Shown here: positions 25,295-33,359 of the stretch, piece after piece | How the letters are laid out: each line of letters starts with the position of its first letter | How positions within the stretch are numbered: position 1 is the first letter of the stretch | Assembly: GCA_934725355.1 (NCBI GenBank) | Contig: CAKVAO010000001.1 | Span: forward strand, 62,001 to 126,000 | Reading direction: 5' to 3' | DNA: 64,000 nucleotides | Source: an uncultured Candidatus Saccharibacteria bacterium | GTDB taxonomy: Bacteria; Patescibacteriota; Saccharimonadia; Saccharimonadales; Saccharimonadaceae | The notes under the pieces: generated by a model | Seen by the model: only the letters and a program-made list of their open reading frames with translations | The model's database searches: none | Told to the model about the DNA's origin: nothing | Made by a program: the position numbers and the translations under genes

Positions 25295-26590
25295 TTAGAG
25301 GGTTTGATCGTAGCTACTGTAATTATTTAGCAATGATGACTCCGAGTTCATCTGATATTGTTGTCGCCCTAAGCTTTGCTGTAATTGTTGTTGTTGCATT
25401 GTCTTCATGTACGTAGCCATGTATTGCTGTAATACATTTGTAACCGGTGTAGTATCCTTTGGTAGCTCAATATTTGGCTTTTTACCTGTACTTTTAGCCG
25501 TAAAGTCCATATTAACAATAGCACCGCCAGACTTCGTAGTCATTGATAGCGCAGCCTTTGTAGGTTGATGACCCCAAGTAGTTACCCAGAATACTAGCTT
25601 TGGCTCAGTCTCGTCGATAAATTTCTTCAATGAGTCAGCCGCCTCGTCTACTGACTTATCTAGGTTACTAGATATTTCTTGGCCAGTTACTTTAGCTAGC
25701 TTGGTTGTGCAGTCATTAGTCAACTTGGCATACTGTGATTTTTGTACGTTTTTAACTAGTGTTTTAATCTTACTAGAGTCTAAGGTTATAACAAATTTCT
25801 GACCATTACTGTCCTTAGAGCGTTCAATTTTGAAAGCTTTGGTGTCTTGAATAGCCTTCAACAGATCACTGCGCACAGCCTTATCGCTCTGTAGTCTCTT
25901 GTTGTTATTTAATAGACATTTTTGGTAATCTTTTATAGCTTCGATTTGTTTAGTACTATCGTCAGTCGTAATTGCCATCTGCTTGTACATGTCAGTTAGA
26001 TCACTGGTTTTAAATGACAGCCATTTATCTGTTAATTCAGGCGTGCGAATACGAAAATACAGTTCACTGCCGTCAGCTTTAGCTGCAAAATCTAAGCCAG
26101 CATTCAGCGATACACCGTTGCTCTCAAATTTACCATCAAGCGTCGTCATAGCCTTATCGCTATCATACTTCGAAGAACCCTTAATGGTGCCCCTACTGTT
26201 ATCATTAACCGAAGCAATAGCACCATTAAGCTCGATATTATCAGATGTGCGCATGACTATATTATGAAAGGCATCACGCATCATGACACCATTACTGTTG
26301 TAATAGGCAAAGAACCAGACAGCAAAGCCAATTCCAGCTAGCAAGATTACACCCAAGACCACTAGCGCGATATTCAGACTTGTGCGCTTTTGCTTTGGCG
26401 TCTGATAAGGATTAGGTGCAGTTGCTGGTGTAGCTACTGGTACAGTTGCTGGTGTAGTTGTAGCCGTAGTAGCCGGGCTAGTGAACATCGGTGTAGCAAC
26501 TGGGGTGGGTTGCGTGGTTAGCGCAGGCTTAACGTCGTCTATAGTGCTGCCACCACTAGCAAACGGATTTACTTTTGGATCTTGATCCAT
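25295..26590 (-). CDS. Unknown one-helix membrane protein with Pro/Thr-rich N-terminus
   Basis: Not recognised. 431 residues: residues 1-72 are rich in Thr, Pro, Ala and Val with PVATP-like repeats, then one hydrophobic helix (about 73-97), then an outer domain of about 290 residues with regular beta-strand-like segments and two Cys (CLLNN and DCTTK) that could pair, then a Gln-rich tail (QQQQLQQSL). Ribosome binding site GAGGTATCA before ATG. Same layout as the gene at 1529-2842. The outer domain weakly recalls proteins with repeated hydrophobic strands that bind ligands or polymers, but I can assign no function. Confidence 0.75.
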   Translation of the reverse strand: MDQDPKVNPFASGGSTIDDVKPALTTQPTPVATPMFTSPATTATTTPATVPVATPATAPNPYQTPKQKRTSLNIALVVLGVILLAGIGFAVWFFAYYNSNGVMMRDAFHNIVMRTSDNIELNGAIASVNDNSRGTIKGSSKYDSDKAMTTLDGKFESNGVSLNAGLDFAAKADGSELYFRIRTPELTDKWLSFKTSDLTDMYKQMAITTDDSTKQIEAIKDYQKCLLNNNKRLQSDKAVRSDLLKAIQDTKAFKIERSKDSNGQKFVITLDSSKIKTLVKNVQKSQYAKLTNDCTTKLAKVTGQEISSNLDKSVDEAADSLKKFIDETEPKLVFWVTTWGHQPTKAALSMTTKSGGAIVNMDFTAKSTGKKPNIELPKDTTPVTNVLQQYMATYMKTMQQQQLQQSLGRQQYQMNSESSLLNNYSSYDQTL

Positions 26591-26645
26591 TGATACCTCA
26601 CTTTCAGTTTATATTTACTATTATATGCTAATGTTTATATATTTG

Positions 26646-26954
26646 CTAACTTGTCGAGCGCATAATACCTTTTAGCATTCGTAGTGAGCGTGAATCAGCC
26701 ACAATATTGTCGCTTGGCGTACCATTATCAGAGTGAGTATGTAAATCAGAATGAACCTTAGCGCTAAATTCGCCAGACGACAAGGTGTGGTCAGTGGGGT
26801 AGAAAGCACCGTGCGTAGCAGTCAAAACAGCACCCACGCTCGCCAATACAAAAACTAGCTGAGCCAGCCGTTCTCGGTACCTAGACGCAGACCCAATACT
26901 AGATTCATTAATATTGCAGGAAGGTAATTTTTGACTTTCTGTTTTATTTTTCAT
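26646..26954 (-). CDS. Unknown small membrane protein, 102 residues
   Basis: Not recognised. One hydrophobic segment (LAQLVFVLASVGAVLTATHG, about 30-49) followed by a polar, His- and Ser-rich outer part. TATAAT lies 6 bp before the ATG (26961-26966), so the transcript should be leaderless, which supports it as a real gene. No terminator seen. Confidence 0.6.
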   Translation of the reverse strand: MKNKTESQKLPSCNINESSIGSASRYRERLAQLVFVLASVGAVLTATHGAFYPTDHTLSSGEFSAKVHSDLHTHSDNGTPSDNIVADSRSLRMLKGIMRSTS

Positions 26955-27061
26955 GATGTCATTATACTAGCATAAGCTTGATTATTTGTCAACTCTATTA
27001 CAGCATTAGATCGTTTGACGCCAGTAACTGTCCGCCAAATAAAATTAGCCTATTAAACCAC

Positions 27062-27502
27062 TTATTCGTGGTGATATGGGTGGTGATTAGCGATAGCTTG
27101 CGCACGGTAAATTTGTTCAATTAGCACCAAGCGCACTATCTGATGTGGCATGACCATCTTAGACAACGATAGCATTATATTTGCACGACGACGCAATTCA
27201 TCATTTACGCCATACGCCCCACCAATGATTATGGTGACAGAGTCTTTCTGTAGCTCAGCCGAAAATTCTACGCTGGTCATTTGCCCGCCACGCTCATCCA
27301 GCAAAATCACTTTTTCGCTATTTGATATATGCCGCATAATTGCCGCCGACTCTTCGTCGCGCGCCCGATCGCCTTCATGGGCAGAGTAGGGTAGTAGTAG
27401 CCACTGTACGCCAAACGGCGGGCGCAGTCTTTGCTGATAACGCTCTACCATATTAATCAAATCTTTATCGTGCTTCTTGCCAATAGCTATTATTCTAATC
27501 AT
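27062..27502 (-). CDS. rlmH: 23S rRNA pseudouridine-1915 N3-methyltransferase RlmH
   Basis: SPOUT-fold methyltransferase acting on the large subunit rRNA helix 69. 146 residues, normal length. Typical segments: IRIIAIGKKHDKDL at the start, LLDERGGQMTSVEFS, IIIGGAYGVNDE (SAM-binding knot) and the C-terminal MVMPHQIVRLVLIEQIYRAQ followed by HPYHHE. Confidence 0.95.
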   Translation of the reverse strand: MIRIIAIGKKHDKDLINMVERYQQRLRPPFGVQWLLLPYSAHEGDRARDEESAAIMRHISNSEKVILLDERGGQMTSVEFSAELQKDSVTIIIGGAYGVNDELRRRANIMLSLSKMVMPHQIVRLVLIEQIYRAQAIANHHPYHHE

Positions 27503-27561
27503 ACGTCTTTAATTAATGAAATAGGTTTAGCTATGCTATCACTCAGAGCAGGGCTCAGCTG

Positions 27562-27951
27562 TTAAAACTTCAATTTAGCAGCTATTTCTTGCATGTTCTC
27601 AGGTGAGTTATTGACTGGATAGCCATGATGAAGGCGCAAAACTTCACCATCGTACATCGGCACTACATGAACATGGGCGTGCGGTACTTCTAAACCTTCA
27701 ACGACGATACCAGCTCGAACACCTAGAACTTCCTCTATTCGCTTTGCCACTTTCTTTACAGTAGCAAATAGTGCCGCATAGTCTTCGTCAGATAGATCAT
27801 AGAATTTATCCACCTGGTGCTTAGTAGTTACCAGAACGTGACCGTCGCTCAATGGGTTTATATCTAGAAACGCAAAAGTTTTGTCGTCTTCATATACTTT
27901 ATAGCAGGGGATATCACCACGTATAATTTTTGTAAAAATACTATCTTTCAT
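27562..27951 (-). CDS. HIT family nucleotide hydrolase
   Basis: 129 residues from MKDSIFTKIIRGDIPCYK. The histidine triad HAHVHVVP is present near residue 95, with the family strand FLDINPLSDGHVLV. HIT proteins hydrolyse nucleotide-phosphoramidates and dinucleotides. ATG at 27951 is chosen over a start 15 codons upstream, since homology begins here and the -10 TATACT lies 6 bp before it. The promoter overlaps that of the divergent dacA. Confidence 0.92.
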   Translation of the reverse strand: MKDSIFTKIIRGDIPCYKVYEDDKTFAFLDINPLSDGHVLVTTKHQVDKFYDLSDEDYAALFATVKKVAKRIEEVLGVRAGIVVEGLEVPHAHVHVVPMYDGEVLRLHHGYPVNNSPENMQEIAAKLKF

Positions 27952-27957
27952 AAAAAT

Positions 27958-27967
27958 AGTATACAAT
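27958..27967. promoter_or_regulatory. Overlapping divergent -10 boxes of HIT and dacA
   Basis: Minus-strand TATACT (27963-27958) and plus-strand TACAAT (27962-27967) share two base pairs. Spacing to the start codons is 6 and 7 bp, so both mRNAs should be leaderless, and the start codons are only 23 bp apart. Confidence 0.7.
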
Positions 27968-27974
27968 AGAATTA

Positions 27975-29174
27975 ATGAGAAAGTGGTGGGTAACACTCTT
28001 ATCCATATTATTGCTGACGGCTGGGTATGTTTCGTATACCCTGGTCCGTAATATTAATGTTAATGCGCCCAAAATAGCGATGACTACCAGTATCTCATCT
28101 AAAGGGCTATCGTCGACCAAGTTTAATATACCGCGTAGCGCCATAGGCTACATTGACCCCTCGACTGATCAGATTAAGTGTCGCAATGTCGGCGAAGCTA
28201 AATACGACGATCAACCTATTGCTACTGCTAGCATAGCTAAGACTATTACTGTTCAGGTGGTGCTAGATAAACACCCATTAGCAAAAGATACGTCGGGACC
28301 CGTAATCACACTAGGAAATCAAGATGTAGCCAATTACCAGAAGGCCGCCATCGAAGGAGGCAGTAGATTGCAAGTAGTCGCCGGAGAACAGCTGACCGAG
28401 CGCCAAATGATCGAAGGAATTATGATGCGTAGTGCCAATAATTTAGCCGACTCGCTGGCTACATGGGCATTTGGTTCACACGAGAATTATAAAGCTGCCG
28501 CTACTAAGTGGCTTAAGAGCCATCAGCTAAATCACACAACTATAGGCAGTGATGCAAGCGGCTTTAGTCCAGATACCACATCTACACCAACTGACCTCTG
28601 CAAAATTATGCTATTAGCTACTCAGAATAAAACTCTATCTGATATTCTGTCTACAGCCGAAACTGATCTACCAGTAGTTGGGCATATTAAGTCGACTAAC
28701 CGTCTACTAGGGCAATATGGCGTTTTTGCCGGAAAAACTGGTTATAACAACGAGGCAGGCCGAGGGGTAATATTAGCGAGAAAGCTCGATATTAATGGTG
28801 AGAGTATTACTACTGCTATCGCGTCACTCAGTCGTGATAGCTACGATAGTGCTTTTCAAACTGCTACAGAATTATTACAGGCCCTGCCAAACGACATTCA
28901 ACTATACAAAATACAGCGCGGCAAAGAAGTAGGCATAGTAACTAGCGAGTGGGGCAATAGTAGCCGCCTAATTACCAATCGCAGCGCCATTGTGCCATAC
29001 TTCGTTGACCAACCACCAGTATTCAAACTAAAACTCTTAGATCAGCCAAGAAGCAGCATCGCAGCTCAATCTATAATCGGCAACCTAACTGTCGACAACC
29101 AAGCTATAGATATTACCGCTAAGACTGATGTTAGTGCGCCGCGTCTAGGCTGGCGACTCAGCCACCCGTTTTGA
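27975..29174 (+). CDS. dacA: D-alanyl-D-alanine carboxypeptidase (low-molecular-weight PBP)
   Basis: Trims the terminal D-Ala from peptidoglycan stem peptides outside the membrane. 399 residues. An N-terminal signal anchor (about 5-25), then the peptidase S11 motifs SIAK (S86, K89), SAN (151-153) and KTG (252-254), and a C-terminal beta domain. Stop codon is TGA, showing that TGA is not recoded. Start fixed by TACAAT 7 bp upstream. Confidence 0.93.
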   Translation: MRKWWVTLLSILLLTAGYVSYTLVRNINVNAPKIAMTTSISSKGLSSTKFNIPRSAIGYIDPSTDQIKCRNVGEAKYDDQPIATASIAKTITVQVVLDKHPLAKDTSGPVITLGNQDVANYQKAAIEGGSRLQVVAGEQLTERQMIEGIMMRSANNLADSLATWAFGSHENYKAAATKWLKSHQLNHTTIGSDASGFSPDTTSTPTDLCKIMLLATQNKTLSDILSTAETDLPVVGHIKSTNRLLGQYGVFAGKTGYNNEAGRGVILARKLDINGESITTAIASLSRDSYDSAFQTATELLQALPNDIQLYKIQRGKEVGIVTSEWGNSSRLITNRSAIVPYFVDQPPVFKLKLLDQPRSSIAAQSIIGNLTVDNQAIDITAKTDVSAPRLGWRLSHPF

Positions 29175-29190
29175 GGTTGATTACCAAACA

Positions 29191-29222
29191 AAATAACACC
29201 GCCGTAGCGGTGTTATTTATAT
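29191..29222. terminator. Terminator of dacA
   Basis: AAATAACACCGC / GCGGTGTTATTT with loop CGTA, then ATATAATTT; also positioned to end the minus-strand tRNA-Ser transcript. Confidence 0.85.
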
Positions 29223-29229
29223 AATTTCC

Positions 29230-29322
29230 TGGCGGAGGAGGGGAGATTCGAACTCCCGCGCCAGCTCGCGCCGACCTAACGATTTAGCAAACCGTCCCCT
29301 TCAGCCACTTGGGTACTCCTCC
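29230..29322 (-). tRNA. tRNA-Ser(GCT)
   Basis: 93 nt, class II with long variable arm and encoded CCA. Acceptor GGAGGAG/CTCCTCC, anticodon loop TTTGCTAAA with GCT, T loop TTCGAAT. Minus-strand TATTAT lies 13 bp upstream. Confidence 0.95.
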
Positions 29323-29361
29323 AGGCTGATATCTATAATACCAGATTATAAAAAAATATGC

Positions 29362-29374
29362 TATAATTTATTAT
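29362..29374 (+). promoter_or_regulatory. Promoter of tRNA-Ser(TGA), start at mature 5' end
   Basis: TGCTATAAT with TATAAT at 29362-29367; 7 bp to G1 of the tRNA, the same spacing as the leaderless mRNAs, so the transcript may begin at the mature 5' end. Confidence 0.55.
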
Positions 29375-29462
29375 GGAAAGGTGACCGAGTGGTTTAAGGA
29401 GCCGGTCTTGAAAACCGGTGTGGAGCAATCCACCGAGGGTTCGAATCCCTCTCTTTCCGCCA
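29375..29462 (+). tRNA. tRNA-Ser(TGA)
   Basis: 88 nt, class II, encoded CCA. Acceptor GGAAAGG, anticodon loop CTTGAAA with TGA, T loop TTCGAAT. Divergent from tRNA-Ser(GCT), upstream of groES. Confidence 0.95.
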
Positions 29463-29485
29463 AGCTAGAATTTAACTGAATAAAG

Positions 29486-29512
29486 TTAGCACTCGCAGGT
29501 TGCAAGTGCTAA
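29486..29512 (+). promoter_or_regulatory. CIRCE operator, also a terminator-like hairpin
   Basis: TTAGCACTC, 9-bp spacer, AAGTGCTAA: the HrcA-binding CIRCE element with one mismatch in the second arm. It lies just upstream of a TATTAT -10 box (29528-29533) of groES. The inverted repeat extended by one pair is followed by CTTTTTGC, so as RNA it looks like a terminator for the tRNA-Ser gene 24 bp upstream. Confidence 0.85.
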
Positions 29513-29553
29513 CTTTTTGCGTTACACTATTATTGTAATTAAGGAGGATATCA

Positions 29554-29826
29554 ATGAGTAATGTTCCACTAATGCCGCTAGGCGACCGCATCGTTGCTGA
29601 ACGCGAAGAAGCAGCTGCCAAGACAGCCGCTGGACTATATCTACCAGATAACGCCAAGGAAAAGTCACAGATTGCCAAAGTACTAGCCACTGGCAAAGAT
29701 TGCAAAGAAATTAAAGACGGCGACCGCATCGTAGTGCGTGAATATAGCACCACCGATGTCAAGGTAGACGGCAAGAAGTATTTTATTGTTAAGGAAGAGG
29801 ATGTGCTAGCCAAGCTAGCCGCCTAA
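29554..29826 (+). CDS. groES: Co-chaperonin GroES
   Basis: Lid of the GroEL folding chamber. 90 residues. PLGDRIVAEREE at the start and the mobile loop with KTAAGLYLPDNA are visible; the end is KEEDVLAKLAA. Ribosome binding site AAGGAGG 7 bp before ATG. Controlled by CIRCE, and followed 13 bp later by groEL in one operon. Confidence 0.97.
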   Translation: MSNVPLMPLGDRIVAEREEAAAKTAAGLYLPDNAKEKSQIAKVLATGKDCKEIKDGDRIVVREYSTTDVKVDGKKYFIVKEEDVLAKLAA

Positions 29827-29839
29827 TAAGGAGTAGAGA

Positions 29840-31456
29840 ATGGCAAAGAAAGTATTTTATGCAGACGAAGCTCGCGACAAAGTATTAGCAGGCGCCAAGA
29901 CCCTAGCCGACGCTGTACGCACCACCATGGGACCTAAGGGTCGCAATGTAGTGATCAGCAAGAGCTATGGCGCACCAACCGTTACACACGACGGTGTAAC
30001 TGTTGCTGAGTCAGTCGATTTACCCGAAACCGACGAGTGCCTAGGTGAAAAGGTTGGCGCCGAACTGATCAAATCAGCAGCCAAAAAGATGAACAAAGTT
30101 GCTGGTGACGGTACAACGACCGTAACCGTCTTGACCTACGAAATCTTACGCGAAGCTAATCGCCTAATCGCAGCCGGACACAATCCTATGGAGCTACGTA
30201 AGGGTGTTGAAAAAGCTGGGCAAGAAGCTTTAGTCGAACTAGACAAGATTGCTGAACCAGTCAACGGCAAGAATGATCTAGTAGCCGAGGTTGCTAGTAT
30301 TTCCGCTGGTGACACTGAAATTGGCAAACTGATTGCTAATGTAATGAGCAAAATCGGTCGTGATGGTGTAGTCAGCGTTGAGGCTGGGCAGGGTATGGAC
30401 ATGGAGTCTGAGATCGTTGAAGGATTTACCTTTGATCGCGGTTACATTAGCCCGTACATGGCTACCGACGCCACTCGCATGGAGGCAGCTTATGACAAGC
30501 CAGCTATCATCATCACCGACAAGAAGGTTAGTAGCGCACAAGAATTTCTGCCACTACTAGAAAAGCTAGCTACCGCTGGCAAGAAAGATATCGTTCTAAT
30601 TGCTGATGATGTTGACGGTGAAGCACTGGGTGTACTAATTCTAAACAAGCTGAAAGGCGTACTAAATACTTTGGCTATTAAAGCCCCATCCTTTGGTGAT
30701 CGTCGTAAGGAAGTCCTAAATGACATTGCTATTCTAACCGGCGCAACCGTCATTTCTGCTGATCAGGGCATGACCTTTGATAATGTTGGCCTAGAAGTTG
30801 TTGGTTCTGCTCGCAAAGTCATCACCACTAAAGATAACACTACCATCATTGAAGGTGCTGGCAATAAAGATCAGATTCACGACCGCATTATTCAAATCAA
30901 TGCTCAAGAGGAAACTGCGCCTAGTGACTATGACCGTGAACAGCTACAAAAGCGTGCAGCAGCCTTAAGTGGCAAAGTGGCTGTCATTAAGGTTGGTGGT
31001 GCAACCGAGACTGAAATCGACGAGAAGAAGTACCGTGTTGACGATGCCGTAGCTGCCGTAAAGGCCGCATTGGCTGGTGGTATTGTTCCTGGCGGTGGCG
31101 TTACACTAGTTAACCTATCTGCCAAGATCGCTGAAACTGATGCTGGTGCAGAAATCTTAAAGAACGCCCTATTGATGCCGTTCCGCCAGATTACCGCCAA
31201 TGCTGGTCTAAACAGCGAAGCCCTATTAGCACAAGTCCAAGCCACTAAAGATGGTCAAGGTGTCAATATTATGAACTACGATGGCAAGCTAGTCGACCTA
31301 AAGAAGTCCGGCGTAGTTGACCCAGCTCGCGTAACCCATGAAGCCATTCAAAATGCCGTCAGCATTGCTGCTACAGCTATGACAATGGGTGCTCTAGTAG
31401 TTGACATCCCCGAAGACAAGTCTGCAGCCGCACCAGCAGCAGGCATGGGCTACTAA
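29840..31456 (+). CDS. groEL: Chaperonin GroEL
   Basis: 538 residues. ATP-binding motifs TMGPKGRNVV and GDGTTTVTVL near the N-terminus, the hinge/ATP motif GGIVPGGGV toward the C-terminus. The tail is short (PAAGMGY) instead of the long GGM repeat of many GroEL proteins. AAGGAG before the ATG. Ends at a long perfect hairpin. Confidence 0.98.
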   Translation: MAKKVFYADEARDKVLAGAKTLADAVRTTMGPKGRNVVISKSYGAPTVTHDGVTVAESVDLPETDECLGEKVGAELIKSAAKKMNKVAGDGTTTVTVLTYEILREANRLIAAGHNPMELRKGVEKAGQEALVELDKIAEPVNGKNDLVAEVASISAGDTEIGKLIANVMSKIGRDGVVSVEAGQGMDMESEIVEGFTFDRGYISPYMATDATRMEAAYDKPAIIITDKKVSSAQEFLPLLEKLATAGKKDIVLIADDVDGEALGVLILNKLKGVLNTLAIKAPSFGDRRKEVLNDIAILTGATVISADQGMTFDNVGLEVVGSARKVITTKDNTTIIEGAGNKDQIHDRIIQINAQEETAPSDYDREQLQKRAAALSGKVAVIKVGGATETEIDEKKYRVDDAVAAVKAALAGGIVPGGGVTLVNLSAKIAETDAGAEILKNALLMPFRQITANAGLNSEALLAQVQATKDGQGVNIMNYDGKLVDLKKSGVVDPARVTHEAIQNAVSIAATAMTMGALVVDIPEDKSAAAPAAGMGY

Positions 31457-31470
31457 ATAAACCTACCCAA

Positions 31471-31516
31471 AATATACTACCCTCCGCTCTAACGCGAGGG
31501 TAGTATATTATTTGAC
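31471..31516 (+). terminator. Terminator of groESL
   Basis: Perfect 14-bp arms AATATACTACCCTC / GAGGGTAGTATATT around an 11-nt loop, then ATTTG. Confidence 0.85.
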
Positions 31517-31579
31517 AATTAACTAGTTAAATAATTAAGTAATTTAATTATTAGTATCAATCATTCGTAGGTTACAGAT

Positions 31580-31619
31580 AAAAATAAATCACCCCGCATA
31601 AGAGGGTGATTTATTTTGT
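31580..31619. terminator. Terminator of the 174-residue gene
   Basis: AAATAAATCACCC / GGGTGATTTATTT around a 9-nt loop at 31582-31616. T-runs on both strands. The gap 31457-31662 holds only these two hairpins. Confidence 0.8.
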
Positions 31620-31662
31620 TCATTTAACGATACTACGTGAATCTAGCTATGTTATAAAGTAA

Positions 31663-32187
31663 CTATTTTTTACGATCAAAGAAGTCGATTTCTTTGATGA
31701 TATCTAGTAGCGCCTGAGCACGACGAGTGTCGTCAGCAATACTAGTAGCGGCACGATGTGCCTCTGGAATTAGCGAAGCATCGTCAGTGGTACGAATTAG
31801 TAGTAGCAGGGTGTCAAACTTATCTTCGGCAGGTAAATTAAGCTTATTTACAAGAGGGCGTAGCTCTAGAATAGCATTACGCTTAATTGACTCTAGATTA
31901 TCTATAGCTGGCGCACTGAGCGGTTGCTCTTCAGGCATGTCATTAGTCTGTACAGGTTCAACAGGTGTTGGAATATTAGATACAATAGGGTTAGTAGATA
32001 CAGCCTGTTGTGGCACTATTGGTGAATTTTTTACCGTTGCCACTGGGCTGCTAGTCATAGTCGGAACCGCGTTATTAGCCGGCGCAACTGTTGGCATTGC
32101 CGTAGTGCTAGCATTTTTAAGCCCTGCTATCATTTGTGTTAATTCGTCGTCGTTAATCTGCGACGGAATTTTCTGTCCTTGATCCAT
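31663..32187 (-). CDS. Hypothetical protein with disordered N-terminus and helical C-terminal domain
   Basis: Not recognised. 174 residues from the ATG with GAAAGGGTGG upstream (a GTG three codons earlier is less likely). Residues 20-100 are rich in Pro, Thr, Val, Ala and Asn and probably disordered; residues 105-174 (SIKRNAILELRPLVNKLNLPAEDKF as the first helix region) form a compact helical domain. No signal or membrane helix. Monocistronic, with TATAAT at 32219-32224 on the minus strand and its own terminator. Confidence 0.65.
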   Translation of the reverse strand: MDQGQKIPSQINDDELTQMIAGLKNASTTAMPTVAPANNAVPTMTSSPVATVKNSPIVPQQAVSTNPIVSNIPTPVEPVQTNDMPEEQPLSAPAIDNLESIKRNAILELRPLVNKLNLPAEDKFDTLLLLIRTTDDASLIPEAHRAATSIADDTRRAQALLDIIKEIDFFDRKK

Positions 32188-32257
32188 TAAATCCACCCTT
32201 TCGTTAAAATCTGCTACAATTATAACATAAGCATATTTATAAACAAAAGGAGAGTTA

Positions 32258-33304
32258 ATGCAGTTAGATAGTCTAGCGGTAATTCGGCAATGCGACCGCG
32301 AAGATGCCCTTGGAGTTATTGTACATTCGTATGAGCAGTTATCCTTTGATGCAATTATACATAACGATCATGCTAGTAAAATTACACCTCAAAACGTCGT
32401 ACTGAGCGGTATGGGTGGATCAGCACTAGCTGGCTTGATGGCTATACGTTGGTTTCGCCATGATTACAACCTAGCCGTGCCATTTGAGGTTAGTCGTGAG
32501 TACACTATACCTGAGTATGCAAATAAGCATAGCCTAGTTATTGTTTTTAGTGTCAGTGGCAACACCGAAGAAACACTGTCGTCACTAGATGATGCACTAA
32601 AAAAGGGTGCTCACGTTGTAGTTGTAACCAGTGGCGGTAAGCTACTTGAACGCGCGCAGAGAGACAATCTGCCTTACATTCAACTAGACAAAATATCACA
32701 ACCACGCTATGGCATTTTTATGCACCTAAGGGCAATTGCTAAAATTTTTGAAGAACACAAGTTACTATCAGGTGCATATGCAGAGTTGGCTGGCACTCAA
32801 GAATTTGTCGAAAATTTTGCCAACAAATTAGCCGCTGTAGTACCCGTAGAGCGTAATGCTGCTAAACAACTGGCCCTAAACTGCGCAGGCAAAACTGTAT
32901 TAGTTTACGCAAGTTGTTGGTTCTATCCGCTAGCCTACAAATGGAAAACTTCTTTTAATGAAAACGCCAAGAACACAATCTGGTGCAACGAATTCCCTGA
33001 ATTCAATCATAATGAGTTTATCGGCTGGACGTCTCATCCGATTGAAAAGCCATTTGCAGTAATTAATTTGCGCTCCAACATAGACAGTGCTCGCGTCAAC
33101 CAGCGTTTTGATCTAAGCGAACGTCTACTATCTGGCAACCGCCCCCACGCCAATAATGTCGATCTCGCAGGATCTAGCTTTATTCAGCAGATGATCTGCG
33201 GTGCTATCTTAGGTGACTGTAGCAGTATCTATCTAGGTATCTTGAACGGTGTCGACCCAACACCTGTACCGCTAGTTGAACGATTCAAGAAAGAGCTAGG
33301 GTAG
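32258..33304 (+). CDS. Bifunctional phosphoglucose/phosphomannose isomerase (SIS domain)
   Basis: 348 residues. SIS domain with LSGMGGSALAG (about 50-60), VFSVSGNTEETLSSL and the C-terminal isomerase domain with the catalytic region ENAKNTIWCNEFPEFNHNE, as in archaeal and CPR-type PGI/PMI. Interconverts glucose-6-P, fructose-6-P and mannose-6-P; together with the phosphomannomutase at 11346-12131 it would supply mannose-1-P. AAAGGAG ribosome binding site before ATG. Confidence 0.88.
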   Translation: MQLDSLAVIRQCDREDALGVIVHSYEQLSFDAIIHNDHASKITPQNVVLSGMGGSALAGLMAIRWFRHDYNLAVPFEVSREYTIPEYANKHSLVIVFSVSGNTEETLSSLDDALKKGAHVVVVTSGGKLLERAQRDNLPYIQLDKISQPRYGIFMHLRAIAKIFEEHKLLSGAYAELAGTQEFVENFANKLAAVVPVERNAAKQLALNCAGKTVLVYASCWFYPLAYKWKTSFNENAKNTIWCNEFPEFNHNEFIGWTSHPIEKPFAVINLRSNIDSARVNQRFDLSERLLSGNRPHANNVDLAGSSFIQQMICGAILGDCSSIYLGILNGVDPTPVPLVERFKKELG

Positions 33305-33329
33305 GTCAAGACAAGCTATTACTATCTAT

Positions 33330-33359
33330 CACTGTCTATATGCTAAAATGTAGACAGTG
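33330..33359 (+). promoter_or_regulatory. Inverted repeat around the -10 of the membrane protein gene
   Basis: CACTGTCTA (33330-33338) and TAGACAGTG (33351-33359) are perfect 9-bp arms enclosing TGCTAAAAT; the right arm includes the GTG start codon. Looks like an operator overlapping a leaderless promoter. The -10-to-start segment differs from the tsaD one at only 2 of 19 positions. Confidence 0.55.

Noticed and set aside
29172..29174. Recoding of TGA as Gly (SR1/Gracilibacteria code)
   Set aside because: TGA is the proper stop of dacA and of the YcaO enzyme, and genes here contain no in-frame TGA.
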